Below, in pieces: positions 27,584 through 36,530 of a stretch of DNA of 64,000 nucleotides. The stretch's first letter is position 1. Each line of letters begins with the position of its first letter. Location: NCBI GenBank assembly GCA_016195985.1, contig JACPYP010000019.1, forward strand, positions 1 to 64,000, given 5' to 3'. This DNA comes from Acidobacteriota bacterium (GTDB lineage Bacteria > Acidobacteriota > Holophagae > Holophagales > Holophagaceae). The notes beneath the pieces are model-generated. The model was not told the origin of the DNA and did not search any database. It saw only the letters and a program-made list of their open reading frames with translations. Both the position numbers and the translations under genes were made by a program.

Positions 27584-28996
27584 ATGCCGACGCGCCCTCT
27601 GCTTCCTCTTCTCCTGGCGGTCCTGGCCGCCGCCCCGGTCCAGGCCCAAGTGAGGCTCGTCGCCATCGGCACCCTCAGCGCCCAGTACGAGGACCTGGCC
27701 CACGCCACCGCTCCCCCCCTTGAGAACGGCGTTCCGGGAAACCGGCTGGGCGGCCTGGGCTCGGGCCTAGCCCATGCCGGAGGGACCACCTTCCTGGCCT
27801 TGCCGGATCGCGGCCCCAATGCGAAGCCCTACAACACCGGCGTGGATGACACGGCCTCGTACCTCCCCCGCTTCCACACCCTGGATCTGAGCCTGGCCCC
27901 CAGTGACCCTGGTTCTCCCCTGCCCTTCATGCTCACGCCCTCCCTGCGGGACACGACGCTGCTCTCCAGTTCCCAGCCCCTGGTCTACGGATCGGGCAAG
28001 GCCCTTGGCCTGCCGGGCGGCGCCCCCGTCCTGAACAGCCGGCACACCTTCTATTTCTCGGGCCGCTCGGACAACTTCGACGCCACCCGCCCCTCCACCC
28101 ATCCCTGGAACGGCCGCCTCGATCCGGAGGGCATCCGCGTCTCCCGCGACGGGCGCAGCGTGTTCATCTCCGATGAGTACGGCCCCTTCCTCTATCAGTT
28201 CGATCGCCACAGCGGCCGCCGGTTGCGCGCCTTTCAGCTGCCCGCCAAGTTTGCCGTCCAGAACCTCAGCCCCAAGGGCGACGCTGAAGTCAGCGGCAAC
28301 ACCGCAGGCCGGGTCGCCAACAAAGGCATGGAGGGCCTGGCCATCACTCCCGATGGGCGCATCCTGGTGGGCGCCATGCAGAGCCCCCTCCTTCAGGATG
28401 GCGGCACCAGCGCCCCCTTCATCCGCCTCGTGGCGGTGAACCTCCGCACCGGCGCCACCCTGGAGTACGCCTACGAGCTCACGAACCTCGGCACCGCCTC
28501 CAAGCCCAAATACCCGACCGTGAGCGAAATCCTCGCCATCAACGACCATGAGTTCCTGGTGGACGAGCGGGACGGCAAGGGGCTCGGCGACGGATCGGCG
28601 GCCGGCTACAAGCGCATCTACCGCATCGATCTGCATGGGGCGCCGGAGGTGGGTAACCTCGCAGGCGCCGCCAGCCTCGCGGGCAAGGCCGTGGCCAAGA
28701 GCCTCTTCCTGGATGTGGTGGCCGCCCTGGGCGCCCAGGGCCTCACTCCCGAGCAGATCCCCGCCAAGCTCGAAGGCCTCGCCTTCGGCCAGGATGTGCG
28801 GGTGGATGGCGTCCTGAAACACACCCTCTTCCTGGCCAGCGACAACGACTACACCGCCGTGGTCACGGACAACCTGCATCCCGCCGGCGCCCCGAACCCC
28901 AACCAGTTCTTCGTGTTCGCCTTCAGCGACGATGACCTGCCAGGCTTCGCGCCCCAGCGGATCTGCGGCGAAGAGCCGGATCGCGGCGACGACTGA
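27584..28996 (+). CDS. Phytase-like esterase domain protein, exported
   Basis: A 470-residue exported protein with signal peptide MPTRPLLPLLLAVLAAAPVQA. The remainder matches the esterase-like-activity-of-phytase domain: GGLGSGLAHAGGTTFLALPDRGPN near the N-terminus, LDPEGIRVSRDGRSVFISDEYGPFLYQF, NKGMEGLAITPDGRILVGAMQSPL and the ending FLASDNDYT. This beta-propeller family is linked to phosphoester hydrolysis outside the cytoplasm. The ATG at 27584 has CTGGAG upstream; a TTG 27 bases earlier is rejected. With the nuclease just upstream it suggests phosphate scavenging (inference). Confidence 0.85.
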   Translation: MPTRPLLPLLLAVLAAAPVQAQVRLVAIGTLSAQYEDLAHATAPPLENGVPGNRLGGLGSGLAHAGGTTFLALPDRGPNAKPYNTGVDDTASYLPRFHTLDLSLAPSDPGSPLPFMLTPSLRDTTLLSSSQPLVYGSGKALGLPGGAPVLNSRHTFYFSGRSDNFDATRPSTHPWNGRLDPEGIRVSRDGRSVFISDEYGPFLYQFDRHSGRRLRAFQLPAKFAVQNLSPKGDAEVSGNTAGRVANKGMEGLAITPDGRILVGAMQSPLLQDGGTSAPFIRLVAVNLRTGATLEYAYELTNLGTASKPKYPTVSEILAINDHEFLVDERDGKGLGDGSAAGYKRIYRIDLHGAPEVGNLAGAASLAGKAVAKSLFLDVVAALGAQGLTPEQIPAKLEGLAFGQDVRVDGVLKHTLFLASDNDYTAVVTDNLHPAGAPNPNQFFVFAFSDDDLPGFAPQRICGEEPDRGDD

Positions 28997-29022
28997 GGGC
29001 GGCGGGTCGCGGCCGGACCGGC

Positions 29023-29490
29023 CTACTTCGCCTCTTCCCACCGCTTGCGGTCGAGCCACACCTGCTCTTCCTTGCCGCGGGCGTCTTTGCCGCGCCAGTG
29101 CAGCTTCAGCGGCCCCTTAGCGTCCTTCTTCTGCACAGAAAGCCCGGCGCCTTCCCCGGTCCGCAGCAGCCGCAGCAGCCCTTCCACGCTTTGCACCTGG
29201 GGCAGGAAGGGCAGCGGCAGCTGGGCCAGGGAAGCGGCACGTTGATCCACCTTCTGCCTCGGCACCTGCAGGCGGTAACCCGAAGCCCTGTCCCCCTCCA
29301 GCAGCATGAGCCGCTCCCCGGGCGCGTGAAGTTCCAACACCAGGCGGCCGGTGGCGGCCTCCAGCAGCAGGCTGAGGGTGCCCACGCCCTCTCCGTCGGG
29401 ACCCGTGTAGCCCCAGCCGTACTGAGCCCGGACGGGACCCGCGGCGGCCTGGGCCGGAGCGGCGATGGCGGGCGGCGCTTGCAGGGGCAT
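29023..29490 (-). CDS. Hypothetical protein
   Basis: A 155-residue protein I do not recognise. It starts at an ATG overlapping the upstream TPR gene's stop (TGATG), so is translationally coupled. The N-terminus is Ala/Pro-rich but not a clear signal peptide; the rest alternates beta-prone and charged segments, ending in a basic tail (HWRGKDARGKEEQVWLDRKR). Position suggests a role with the exported TPR protein. No functional proposal. Confidence 0.6.
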   Translation of the reverse strand: MPLQAPPAIAAPAQAAAGPVRAQYGWGYTGPDGEGVGTLSLLLEAATGRLVLELHAPGERLMLLEGDRASGYRLQVPRQKVDQRAASLAQLPLPFLPQVQSVEGLLRLLRTGEGAGLSVQKKDAKGPLKLHWRGKDARGKEEQVWLDRKRWEEAK

Positions 29491-31352
29491 CACTGATCGT
29501 CCTCGTCGTCCTCGTCGGGCTTGGCAGGGACCACGGGCGGCGGGGCCGGAGCGTCAAGCCCCGCCGCCTGCTCCTTGGCGATGCGAAGGCGGAGATCGCC
29601 CAGGCGCTTTTCCAGGGCAGCGCGCTCCGGGAAGACGAAAGCCAGGGCCCGGTCCCACTGTTCCGCGGCTTCGACCAGCTTGCCCTGCTTCAAAAGCACT
29701 TCGCCGAGGTGCTTGCGCACTTCAGGGCTGAAGGGGTTCAGCTCCGCGGCGCGCCGCAGCGTGGTCTCCGCTTCGCTGACGCGGCCCAGCTTGAACTGGG
29801 CCCAGCCCAGGCTATCCACGACGTTGCCGTTGTCCGGCGTAGCCTTGGCGCTGGCCTCGATCAGCGCGGCGGCCTCCTCAAGGTTCTGCTCCTGCTCCAG
29901 CAGCAGGTAGCCGAGGTTGTTCTGAACCAGCGGATTGGCGGGCTCCAGGACCTGGGCCTCCCGCAGGGCCGCCAGGGATTCCGCGTGCCGGCCCAGCTGG
30001 TCGAGGGCCTGGCTTTCCATGATGAGCATGTCCACGTGCCGCACGGGCGACAGCTTGGCTGCCTGCTCCAAGGCCTCCAGGCACTTGTCCCAGCGCTGGA
30101 ATTCCTGCCAGAGGGCGGCCATGCCTTCGAGGTGCATCTGTTCCAGGGCGGCGCGGGTTTCCTTGCGCGAGAAGAAGGCATATTCCAGATACTTGGGAGG
30201 CAACTGGCTGGCCTGCTTGAAGAAGCCGATCTTGGGATAGCGGGCGATGCCCTCCTTCAGCACCTCCAGGCCGCTCTTCCAGTCGTTGAGGCTGATGAGG
30301 GCCTGGGCCTTGAAGACCAGGGCCTCACCATCCGTGTGGGGATTCGAGGGGCGGTCCTTGAGGAAGGCCAGCAGGGCCTTGCCCTTCCCCTGCAGCAGCA
30401 GCGCCTCCGCGTAGAGCATGGGCCCGCCGTCCACCACGCGCGGCGAATCGGCGGGCTGGGAAAGAATGCCCTTGAGGCGCTTTTCCGCCTCCTCGAAACG
30501 TCCCAGGTTCATGAGGGCCTGGGCCGTGTAGAAACCCAGGGCAGGAGTGGGTTTCAGGGCCTCGGCCTTGGCCAGGGTCTCCAGCGCCTCCGCATAGCGG
30601 GCGGTCTGCATCCGCACCAGAGACACGTTCTCCCAGAGCCCCGCTTCCTGGGGCAGATGGTGGGCCAGCAGAAGAAAGCTCTCCTCCGCATGGGCCAGGT
30701 ATCCCGCCTTGATCTGCTCCCGCGCCAGTTCCTCCAGCAGGCGCAGGTGCCGGTCCTCCGGATTGCGGGCATTGAGGGCCAGCAGCGCCTCGCGCTTGCC
30801 TTCGTAATTCTGCGTGGCCCGCGCGTGGATGAACGCGCGCTCCCAGGCCGGCGCGAAGCTGGGGCGCATGCGGCCGAGACGCAGCCAGGCCTTCAGGGCG
30901 CTCTCGCCATCCTTCATCTGTTCGGAGACCTCGCCCAGCCGCGCCCAGAGCTCTGGATCCTGCGGCAGCCGCAGGGCCGCGGCCTTGAGTTCCTTGGCCG
31001 CCTCGGGGGCCAGGGTGGCGTCGCTCTGGGCCCGCTGATACTGCAGCAGGGCCAGATGGGCCTGGGCCTCGGCGTTCTGAGGGGCCAGCTCCACGGCCCG
31101 GCGGGCCGGCGCCAGGGCCCCATTGGCATCCTGGGCCTCCTGAAGGGCCTCGGAGAGCCGCAGGTTCGCTTCGGCGCTGTCGGGCACCAGGGACAACACG
31201 CGCCGGTAGATGGCCGCCGCCGCCGCAGGATCGGCGCCTCCCCCCCGCAGTTGCAGGGCGCGGGCCTGGAGCATCAGGGCGCGGACATCCTCCCCGAAGG
31301 CCGGGGCCGCCGCGAGGAGAACCGCAAGAACGGGGATGCGAATGTCACGCAC
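29490..31352 (-). CDS. Exported tetratricopeptide-repeat protein
   Basis: A 620-residue protein: signal peptide (RIPVLAVLLAAAPAFG) then about a dozen TPR units (for example AAIYRRVLSLVPDSAEANLRL, AEALETLAKAEALKPTPALG, AETTLRRAAELNPFSPEVRK), ending in a Pro/acidic tail. It is a periplasmic interaction scaffold; partners are unknown. The start is GTG at 31352, six bases after an AGGAGG site; a second GTG at 31358 is too close to it. The gene begins inside the 3' end of aroB (8-base overlap) and its stop overlaps the next gene. Confidence 0.85.
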   Translation of the reverse strand: MRDIRIPVLAVLLAAAPAFGEDVRALMLQARALQLRGGGADPAAAAAIYRRVLSLVPDSAEANLRLSEALQEAQDANGALAPARRAVELAPQNAEAQAHLALLQYQRAQSDATLAPEAAKELKAAALRLPQDPELWARLGEVSEQMKDGESALKAWLRLGRMRPSFAPAWERAFIHARATQNYEGKREALLALNARNPEDRHLRLLEELAREQIKAGYLAHAEESFLLLAHHLPQEAGLWENVSLVRMQTARYAEALETLAKAEALKPTPALGFYTAQALMNLGRFEEAEKRLKGILSQPADSPRVVDGGPMLYAEALLLQGKGKALLAFLKDRPSNPHTDGEALVFKAQALISLNDWKSGLEVLKEGIARYPKIGFFKQASQLPPKYLEYAFFSRKETRAALEQMHLEGMAALWQEFQRWDKCLEALEQAAKLSPVRHVDMLIMESQALDQLGRHAESLAALREAQVLEPANPLVQNNLGYLLLEQEQNLEEAAALIEASAKATPDNGNVVDSLGWAQFKLGRVSEAETTLRRAAELNPFSPEVRKHLGEVLLKQGKLVEAAEQWDRALAFVFPERAALEKRLGDLRLRIAKEQAAGLDAPAPPPVVPAKPDEDDEDDQ

Positions 31353-32439
31353 GGACACCCTCCTGGTGGAGCAGAGACAGGAGCCGGGCATGGGAGGATT
31401 CCCAAGCCTGCGGAGGCAATACCCGCTGCACGGCGGACTCGCCCGGACGCGGAAGGATGCAGTGGATCTGGATGGCGGTCCCAGCCGGGCCAGCACCTTG
31501 GCCAACACCTTGGCCAGCACCTTGACCGGGGCCGCGCTCGGCCTTCTTGTCCCGGGCCAACAGGGGCAGACAGGCCTCCCAGGGGGCGGCCAGGTGGGCC
31601 AAGGGCGCCAAGCGGCGGGCCAGGGCCCCCAGCACTTCATCGGGGAAGGGCTTCAAGCCCTGCTCTTCCGCCAGGAAACAGGCCGCCGCCAGGCCCATCC
31701 CCACGGCCTCGCCGTGCAGCAGCTGATAGCCGGATGCGGCTTCCAGCGCATGGCCCAGGGTATGGCCCAGGTTCAGCAGGCGGCGTTCTCCTGATTCGCG
31801 GGGGTCACGGTGCACCACGCCGGCTTTGAAGGCCAGGGCCCGCTCCACCCAGGGCAGTTTGATGGGGCCTTCCCGCAGCATGTCCAAGGCCCAGTCCATC
31901 TCGCCCTGGATCAGGGCGGTCTTGATGAGCTCCCAGCGGCCGTTATCCAACTGGCGCCCGGGCAGACTCTCCAGCAGGTCCGTGCAGGCCACGAGACGGC
32001 GCGGCGCGTGGAAGGCGCCCACCAGGTTCTTGCCCGCTTCGAGATCCGCGCCGGTCTTGCCGCCCAAGGAGGCGTCGGCCATGGCCAGCAGCGTGGTGGG
32101 CCACACCTGCCAGGCCACGCCCCGCAGGAAGAGCGCCGCCGCCAGGCCTGTCAGGTCGCTGAGCACCCCGCCTCCGAGGGCCACCACGGTGGCGTCCCGG
32201 TGGAGGGGCACCCGGGCCCAGTGCTCCAACCAGGGAATCACGGTACCGAGGCGCTTCTCCTCCTCGGGCACGGACACCCACAGGGCATGCTCGGGCTCGG
32301 GCATGCCCGCCTGGGCCCAGGCGGCGCGAAGGCGCTGGTCTCCCACCAGGGTCCAGGGGCCCTCCGGCAGCAGGGCCGCATCGGGCCCTTCGAGCAGGAA
32401 GACCTCCGTGGCGAAACCGGCCGGAGTGGCAAGCCTCAT
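31345..32439 (-). CDS. aroB: 3-dehydroquinate synthase
   Basis: A 364-residue NAD- and zinc-dependent enzyme, second step of the shikimate pathway. Family blocks: VVALGGGVLSDLTGLAAALF (NAD binding), LGGKTGADLEAGKNLVGAFH, ELIKTALI, NLGHTLGHALEA and LLHGEAVGMGL (zinc His). Between LLARDKKAE and the final IQIHCILPRPG strand there is a Gly/Gln-rich insertion encoded by a 12-bp tandem repeat. The start ATG at 32439 overlaps the M28 peptidase stop (ATGA). A shikimate kinase is encoded at 37.3 kb in an unusual fusion. Confidence 0.93.
   Translation of the reverse strand: MRLATPAGFATEVFLLEGPDAALLPEGPWTLVGDQRLRAAWAQAGMPEPEHALWVSVPEEEKRLGTVIPWLEHWARVPLHRDATVVALGGGVLSDLTGLAAALFLRGVAWQVWPTTLLAMADASLGGKTGADLEAGKNLVGAFHAPRRLVACTDLLESLPGRQLDNGRWELIKTALIQGEMDWALDMLREGPIKLPWVERALAFKAGVVHRDPRESGERRLLNLGHTLGHALEAASGYQLLHGEAVGMGLAAACFLAEEQGLKPFPDEVLGALARRLAPLAHLAAPWEACLPLLARDKKAERGPGQGAGQGVGQGAGPAGTAIQIHCILPRPGESAVQRVLPPQAWESSHARLLSLLHQEGVRA
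31488..31523 (-). repeat. 12-bp tandem repeat inside aroB
   Basis: Three contiguous 12-bp units (31488-31499, 31500-31511, 31512-31523), the middle one differing at one base, plus a partial fourth. In aroB they encode GQGA/GQGV tetrapeptides. Being a multiple of three, copy changes keep the frame. Confidence 0.85.
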
Positions 32440-34187
32440 GAGCGGCCCTTCAGGGTGGCTTCGGCCTTCATCAGCCGGTCCCCGCGCAGCCACTGGACGA
32501 CCACCTTGTCGCCGGGCTTGTAGGCGCCCAGGGCGCCCATGAAGTCGTAGACATTCTTCAGCGTCTTGTCTCCGAACTGGATGAGGATGTCGCCGGGTTG
32601 CAGGCCGATGGCTTCCGCGGTGCCTCCCTGGGAGACGCCGTTGATGCGGAAGCCCTTGGGATTGTCCGCGTAGTCGGGGATGGTTCCGAACGCGATGCGC
32701 ATGGGGCCGCCGTCGCCGCGGGAAGGCAGCTTGGCGGTTTCCGGGTCGAAGGCCGGCAGGATGTCCGCGTTGGCCAGATCCAGCGTCACCGCCTTGCCGA
32801 AGGCCGCCAGCTTCACCATGCCCGGGTAGTTGATGCGGTCGGCCGTATCCGTGGGGCGGTGGTACTCGCCGTGGATGCCCGTGAAGAAGAAGAAGGTGGG
32901 AATCCTGGCCTGGGAGAAGCTCATGTGATCCGAGCCGCCCACGCTGGCGCCCACGTCGGCGCTGACGGAGAAATCCCTGGGCACGAACTTCTGGGCGGCT
33001 TCCACGGCGGATTTCGGGGCGCCCAGGCCGCCCATCATGAGTTTGGGGGCCTTCGCATCGAGGCGCCCCACCATGTCGAAGTTGAGCATGAACTTCACGG
33101 CTTCCAGCGGATGGGTGGGATGCTGCACCCAGTACTGGGAGCCCAGCAGCCCTTCCTCCTCGCCCGCGAAGTGGAGCAGCAGGATCGAGCGCCGGGGCTT
33201 CGCCTTCTTCAGTTCCCGCGCCAGTTCCACCACCAGGGCCGTGCCCGAGGCGTTGTCGTCGGCGCCGGGATGGATCTGGCCGCGGGCTTCGGCCCCGCCC
33301 ATGCTGTGCCGTTCGCCCAGGCCCAGGTGGTCCATGTGCGCGCCGAGCACGATGAATTCCTTGCGCAGCTTGGGATCCCGGCCCGGAATCACCGTCACCA
33401 CGTTGGGGATCTGCGCCTCGTCGCGGCGCAGCTTGAGATCCAGGGAGAAGGCCGCCGCTGCGGCTTCCGGCGCGGCGGGCTTGCCGGTTTCCTTGATGGC
33501 CTTGAAGCGGGCGGCCACGTCGCCGCAGGCGCCGCCCAGGCCCTCGATCGTCATGCCCACCACGGGCAGATCCACCTTTACGGGGCCCTCCTCCCGCTGC
33601 AGGGGCCGGAGGGCGTCCTCCAGCACGATGACGCCCGCGGCCTTGGCGGTCTCCAGCTTCTTCAGCCGGGCCAACAGGCCCCGTTCGCCGCGCGGAAGGT
33701 GGGCGAAGACGTCCAGATCGGGCACCGCCCGGGCGATGACCACCACGCGGTCCTTGAGATCGAGGCCTGCGAAATCGTCGTAGCCGCCGGGCACCTGCAC
33801 GCCGTAGCCCGCGAAGACCAGGGGCTTGGCCTTGAAATCAGCGTCGCCGCTCAACCCCAGGGCCTCGATGTCCTTTCCCCAGACCAGGGAACGGGTGCCG
33901 CCCTCCGCCGCCACCACCGCTTCCTGCCTTTCCCGGACGACCCGGGCGATGAAGGGGAAGCGCTGGATCTGAGTCTGGAGGCCCAGGGCTTTCAGCTCGC
34001 CCTGGACGCGCCTGGCGGCCTCATCCAGCTCGGGGTAGCCGTTGCCCCGGCCCTTCAGCTCCGGCGCCGCCAGAAAGGCCACGTCCCTGCGCAGGCGCTG
34101 CTCGGCGGCCAGATCCGCCTTGCTGGCTGGAGCCTGGGCGGAGGCCACGAGGGCGGCGGCGGAAAGGAAGGGCATCCAGGAACGCAT
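32436..34187 (-). CDS. M28-family aminopeptidase with C-terminal PDZ domain, exported
   Basis: A 583-residue exported zinc peptidase. Signal peptide 1-18; then a protease-associated insert and an M28 catalytic domain with zinc ligands in LGAHMDHLG, GADDNASGTALVVE, FAGEEEGLLGS and NFDMVGR, ending with GGSDHMSF. A PDZ domain (KGFRINGVSQGGTAEAIGLQPGDILIQFG) makes up the last 90 residues. It likely trims peptides in the periplasm or outside. The ATG at 34187 has a CTGGAG site. It is the first gene of the minus-strand run with aroB and the TPR gene, all joined by short overlaps. Confidence 0.9.
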   Translation of the reverse strand: MRSWMPFLSAAALVASAQAPASKADLAAEQRLRRDVAFLAAPELKGRGNGYPELDEAARRVQGELKALGLQTQIQRFPFIARVVRERQEAVVAAEGGTRSLVWGKDIEALGLSGDADFKAKPLVFAGYGVQVPGGYDDFAGLDLKDRVVVIARAVPDLDVFAHLPRGERGLLARLKKLETAKAAGVIVLEDALRPLQREEGPVKVDLPVVGMTIEGLGGACGDVAARFKAIKETGKPAAPEAAAAAFSLDLKLRRDEAQIPNVVTVIPGRDPKLRKEFIVLGAHMDHLGLGERHSMGGAEARGQIHPGADDNASGTALVVELARELKKAKPRRSILLLHFAGEEEGLLGSQYWVQHPTHPLEAVKFMLNFDMVGRLDAKAPKLMMGGLGAPKSAVEAAQKFVPRDFSVSADVGASVGGSDHMSFSQARIPTFFFFTGIHGEYHRPTDTADRINYPGMVKLAAFGKAVTLDLANADILPAFDPETAKLPSRGDGGPMRIAFGTIPDYADNPKGFRINGVSQGGTAEAIGLQPGDILIQFGDKTLKNVYDFMGALGAYKPGDKVVVQWLRGDRLMKAEATLKGRS

Positions 34188-34265
34188 CTTGTCTCCAGGG
34201 AGGCTCCAGTTTACATGAGGCCAGCGGACATCTCCGGACGGGCCCGCATGTGGGACAATGACCGC

Positions 34266-36062
34266 ATGTCCGAACAGGGAGCCTTCTTCCAATCCGACCG
34301 CGCCGGCGAAAGGCCCATGCGCCATGCCCTGCTCTGGCGGCTCGCGGGCTACCTGCGCCCCCAGTGGAGGGCGCTGCTGCTGCTGTTCGCCCTGATGGGC
34401 CTGGGCGCCTTCCTGGAGGTGCTGCCTTCGGAAATGACGCTGCGGCTCATCAACCGCTTCATGGGCCAGGGCACTTTGAAGGGATCGGCCCCTCTGGTGG
34501 CGGGCTTCTTTGGGGTGCTCATCGCCGGATTCGTGGTGAGTTTCGCGCGCTATTTCATGCTGGCCAAGGTGGGCCAGAAGGCCATGCTCGACCTGCGCGT
34601 GCAGCTCTTCCAGCACCTCATGGGCCGCAGCACGGACTTCTTCCACCGCAATCCCGTGGGGCGCCTCATGACCCGCGTCACCAGCGATGTGCAGAATCTT
34701 AACGAAATGTTCGCATCGGGCTTCGTGGCCATCGTGGGCGACGCCCTGTCCCTGCTGGCCATCGTGGCATGGATGTTCTGGACCCATCCGGGCATGGCGA
34801 CGGTGGCCCTGGTGATCCTGCCCTTCCTGCTGGTGGCCACGGAATTCTTCCGCCGCCGCGCCGGAGAGGCTTTCCGGGAGACCCAGAGGCGCTACGCCTC
34901 CATCAACGCCTTCCTTCAGGAACAGATTTCCGGCATGGGGCTGGTGCAGATCAACAGCCAGGAGAAGCACAGCGACGCCCGGTTCCAGACGCTCAACGAG
35001 GACTACTTCCAGGCCTTCCTGCGCACCATCTTCGCCTACGCCGTGTTCTTCCCCGTGGTGGAGTTCATCACCTCCAGCACCCTGGCGGCCCTCATCTTCT
35101 ACGCGGGCATCAAGCTCAAGGCCGGCGCCATCACCTGGGGCCTGCTGCTGGCCTTCATCCAGCAATCCAGCCGCTTCTTCCGGCCGATCCGCGAACTGGC
35201 CGAGCGCTACAACGTCATGCAGACGGCCCTGGCCTCCAGCGAGCGCATCTTCCGCCTGCTGGACAACCAGGAGCAGATCCCCGAGGCGCCAGACGCCAAG
35301 GAGGCCGCCCTGGCCCGCGAGATCCGCTTCGAGGATGTCTCCTTCGCCTACGAGGCCTACGAAGAGGGCGGCCGCCAGGTGGTGCGCGGACTCAGCGGCG
35401 TGATCCCCAAGGGGCACCGCGTGGCCGTGGTGGGGCACACCGGCGCGGGCAAGAGCACCCTGATCAACCTGCTCATGCGCTTCTACGACGTGAGCGAAGG
35501 CCGCATCACCATCGACGGCGCCGATGTCCGGAGCCTGAAGCTCCGCAGCCTGCGCAGCCTCTTCGGCCTGGTGCTGCAGGACGTCTTCGTGTTTTCCGGA
35601 ACGCTGCGCGACAACATCGTGCTGGACCGCCCCCTGGAGGAGGCCCGGCTGGCCTCGGTCCTGGAGCAAAGCCAGCTGAAGGACCTGGTGGGCCGCCTGC
35701 CGGAAGGCCTGGACACCCAGGTGGGCGAACGGGGCCAGAAGCTCAGCGCCGGCGAGAAGCAGCTGCTGGCCTTCGCCCGCATGCTCTACCTGGAACCGGC
35801 CGTGCTGCTGCTGGACGAAGCCACCGCGAACATCGATTCCGAAACCGAATCGAAAATCCAGACCGTCATCGAGCGCGTGAGCCACCGCCTCACCACCTTC
35901 ACCATCGCCCACCGGCTTTCCACCATCCGCGAAGCGGATGAAATCTGGGTCATGGACCAGGGCCAGCTGGTGGAACGCGGCACCCACGACGGCCTCATCG
36001 CCCAGGACGGCGTCTACGCCAAGCTGGTCCGGCTGCAGTTCGCCGACAGCGAAGCGGCCTGA
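34266..36062 (+). CDS. MsbA-like ABC exporter (fused permease-ATPase)
   Basis: A 598-residue half-transporter that should act as a homodimer in the inner membrane. Six transmembrane helices (about residues 25-320) carry the type-IV ABC exporter coupling region; the ATPase has Walker A VVGHTGAGKSTLINLLMRF, Q-loop VLQDVFVFSGTLRDNI, signature LSAGEKQLLAFARM and Walker B VLLLDEATANIDSETE, with H-loop AHRLSTI. It fits lipid or drug export; MsbA-type lipid A flipping is plausible beside LPS genes in the window but unproven. An in-frame ATG at 34248 is an alternative start. Confidence 0.88.
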   Translation: MSEQGAFFQSDRAGERPMRHALLWRLAGYLRPQWRALLLLFALMGLGAFLEVLPSEMTLRLINRFMGQGTLKGSAPLVAGFFGVLIAGFVVSFARYFMLAKVGQKAMLDLRVQLFQHLMGRSTDFFHRNPVGRLMTRVTSDVQNLNEMFASGFVAIVGDALSLLAIVAWMFWTHPGMATVALVILPFLLVATEFFRRRAGEAFRETQRRYASINAFLQEQISGMGLVQINSQEKHSDARFQTLNEDYFQAFLRTIFAYAVFFPVVEFITSSTLAALIFYAGIKLKAGAITWGLLLAFIQQSSRFFRPIRELAERYNVMQTALASSERIFRLLDNQEQIPEAPDAKEAALAREIRFEDVSFAYEAYEEGGRQVVRGLSGVIPKGHRVAVVGHTGAGKSTLINLLMRFYDVSEGRITIDGADVRSLKLRSLRSLFGLVLQDVFVFSGTLRDNIVLDRPLEEARLASVLEQSQLKDLVGRLPEGLDTQVGERGQKLSAGEKQLLAFARMLYLEPAVLLLDEATANIDSETESKIQTVIERVSHRLTTFTIAHRLSTIREADEIWVMDQGQLVERGTHDGLIAQDGVYAKLVRLQFADSEAA

Positions 36063-36082
36063 ATGGCCCTTGGATTCAGGCC
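36056..36082. terminator. Bidirectional hairpin spanning two convergent stop codons
   Basis: A perfect 9-bp inverted repeat (36056-36064 with 36074-36082) with a 9-base loop. It contains the stop of the plus-strand ABC gene (36060-36062) and of the minus-strand VOC gene (36076-36078). There is no T-tract, so it may act as a weak terminator or 3'-end stabiliser. Confidence 0.55.
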
Positions 36083-36462
36083 TGCCCGGCCCCGGTGTTG
36101 GAAAGGCTCAGCACGTTCCCGTCGGGATCCTTGAACCAGGCGACCTCTGCGCCGCCTGGCGCCCTCCACACGCCTAGGTCGCTATCCTCCACGAAGGGGT
36201 ATTTCTCCGTTTCGACGCCGCGTTCCCGCAGCCACCGCGCCGCGTTCGGTACATCGGGAACCTCCCAACCCAGGACGGTGCCTTGAACCGGCTGGAAATC
36301 CGGAACCCGGGAGATGCGGACCCTGGTGCCTCCGGCACGGATGACCAGCGCGAAAGCATCTTGGGACTCCACTCGGAAACCCAGGATGCCTTCGTAGAAG
36401 GCCCGGGCACGGGCGTAGTCCGTAGTGAATAGAAAGCCGACGATGGGGGCACGGTCCAGCAT
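36076..36462 (-). CDS. VOC-superfamily (glyoxalase/bleomycin resistance-like) protein
   Basis: A 128-residue single vicinal-oxygen-chelate protein: IVGFLFTTDYARARAFYEGILGFRV opens the first beta-alpha-beta-beta-beta unit and EVAWFKDPDGNVLSLS closes the second. A metal-binding Glu/His set cannot be firmly assigned; the N-terminal His of glyoxalase I is absent. It may be an isomerase, dioxygenase or binding protein. The ATG at 36462 has a GGAGG site. It is divergent from the AraC-type regulator. Confidence 0.82.
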   Translation of the reverse strand: MLDRAPIVGFLFTTDYARARAFYEGILGFRVESQDAFALVIRAGGTRVRISRVPDFQPVQGTVLGWEVPDVPNAARWLRERGVETEKYPFVEDSDLGVWRAPGGAEVAWFKDPDGNVLSLSNTGAGQA

Positions 36463-36530
36463 GGTTCCTCCGATGGGACCCCAGCATGGTCCAGTTCGGG
36501 TTGAACGCGCTTCCGCTAGAATGCCAATCA

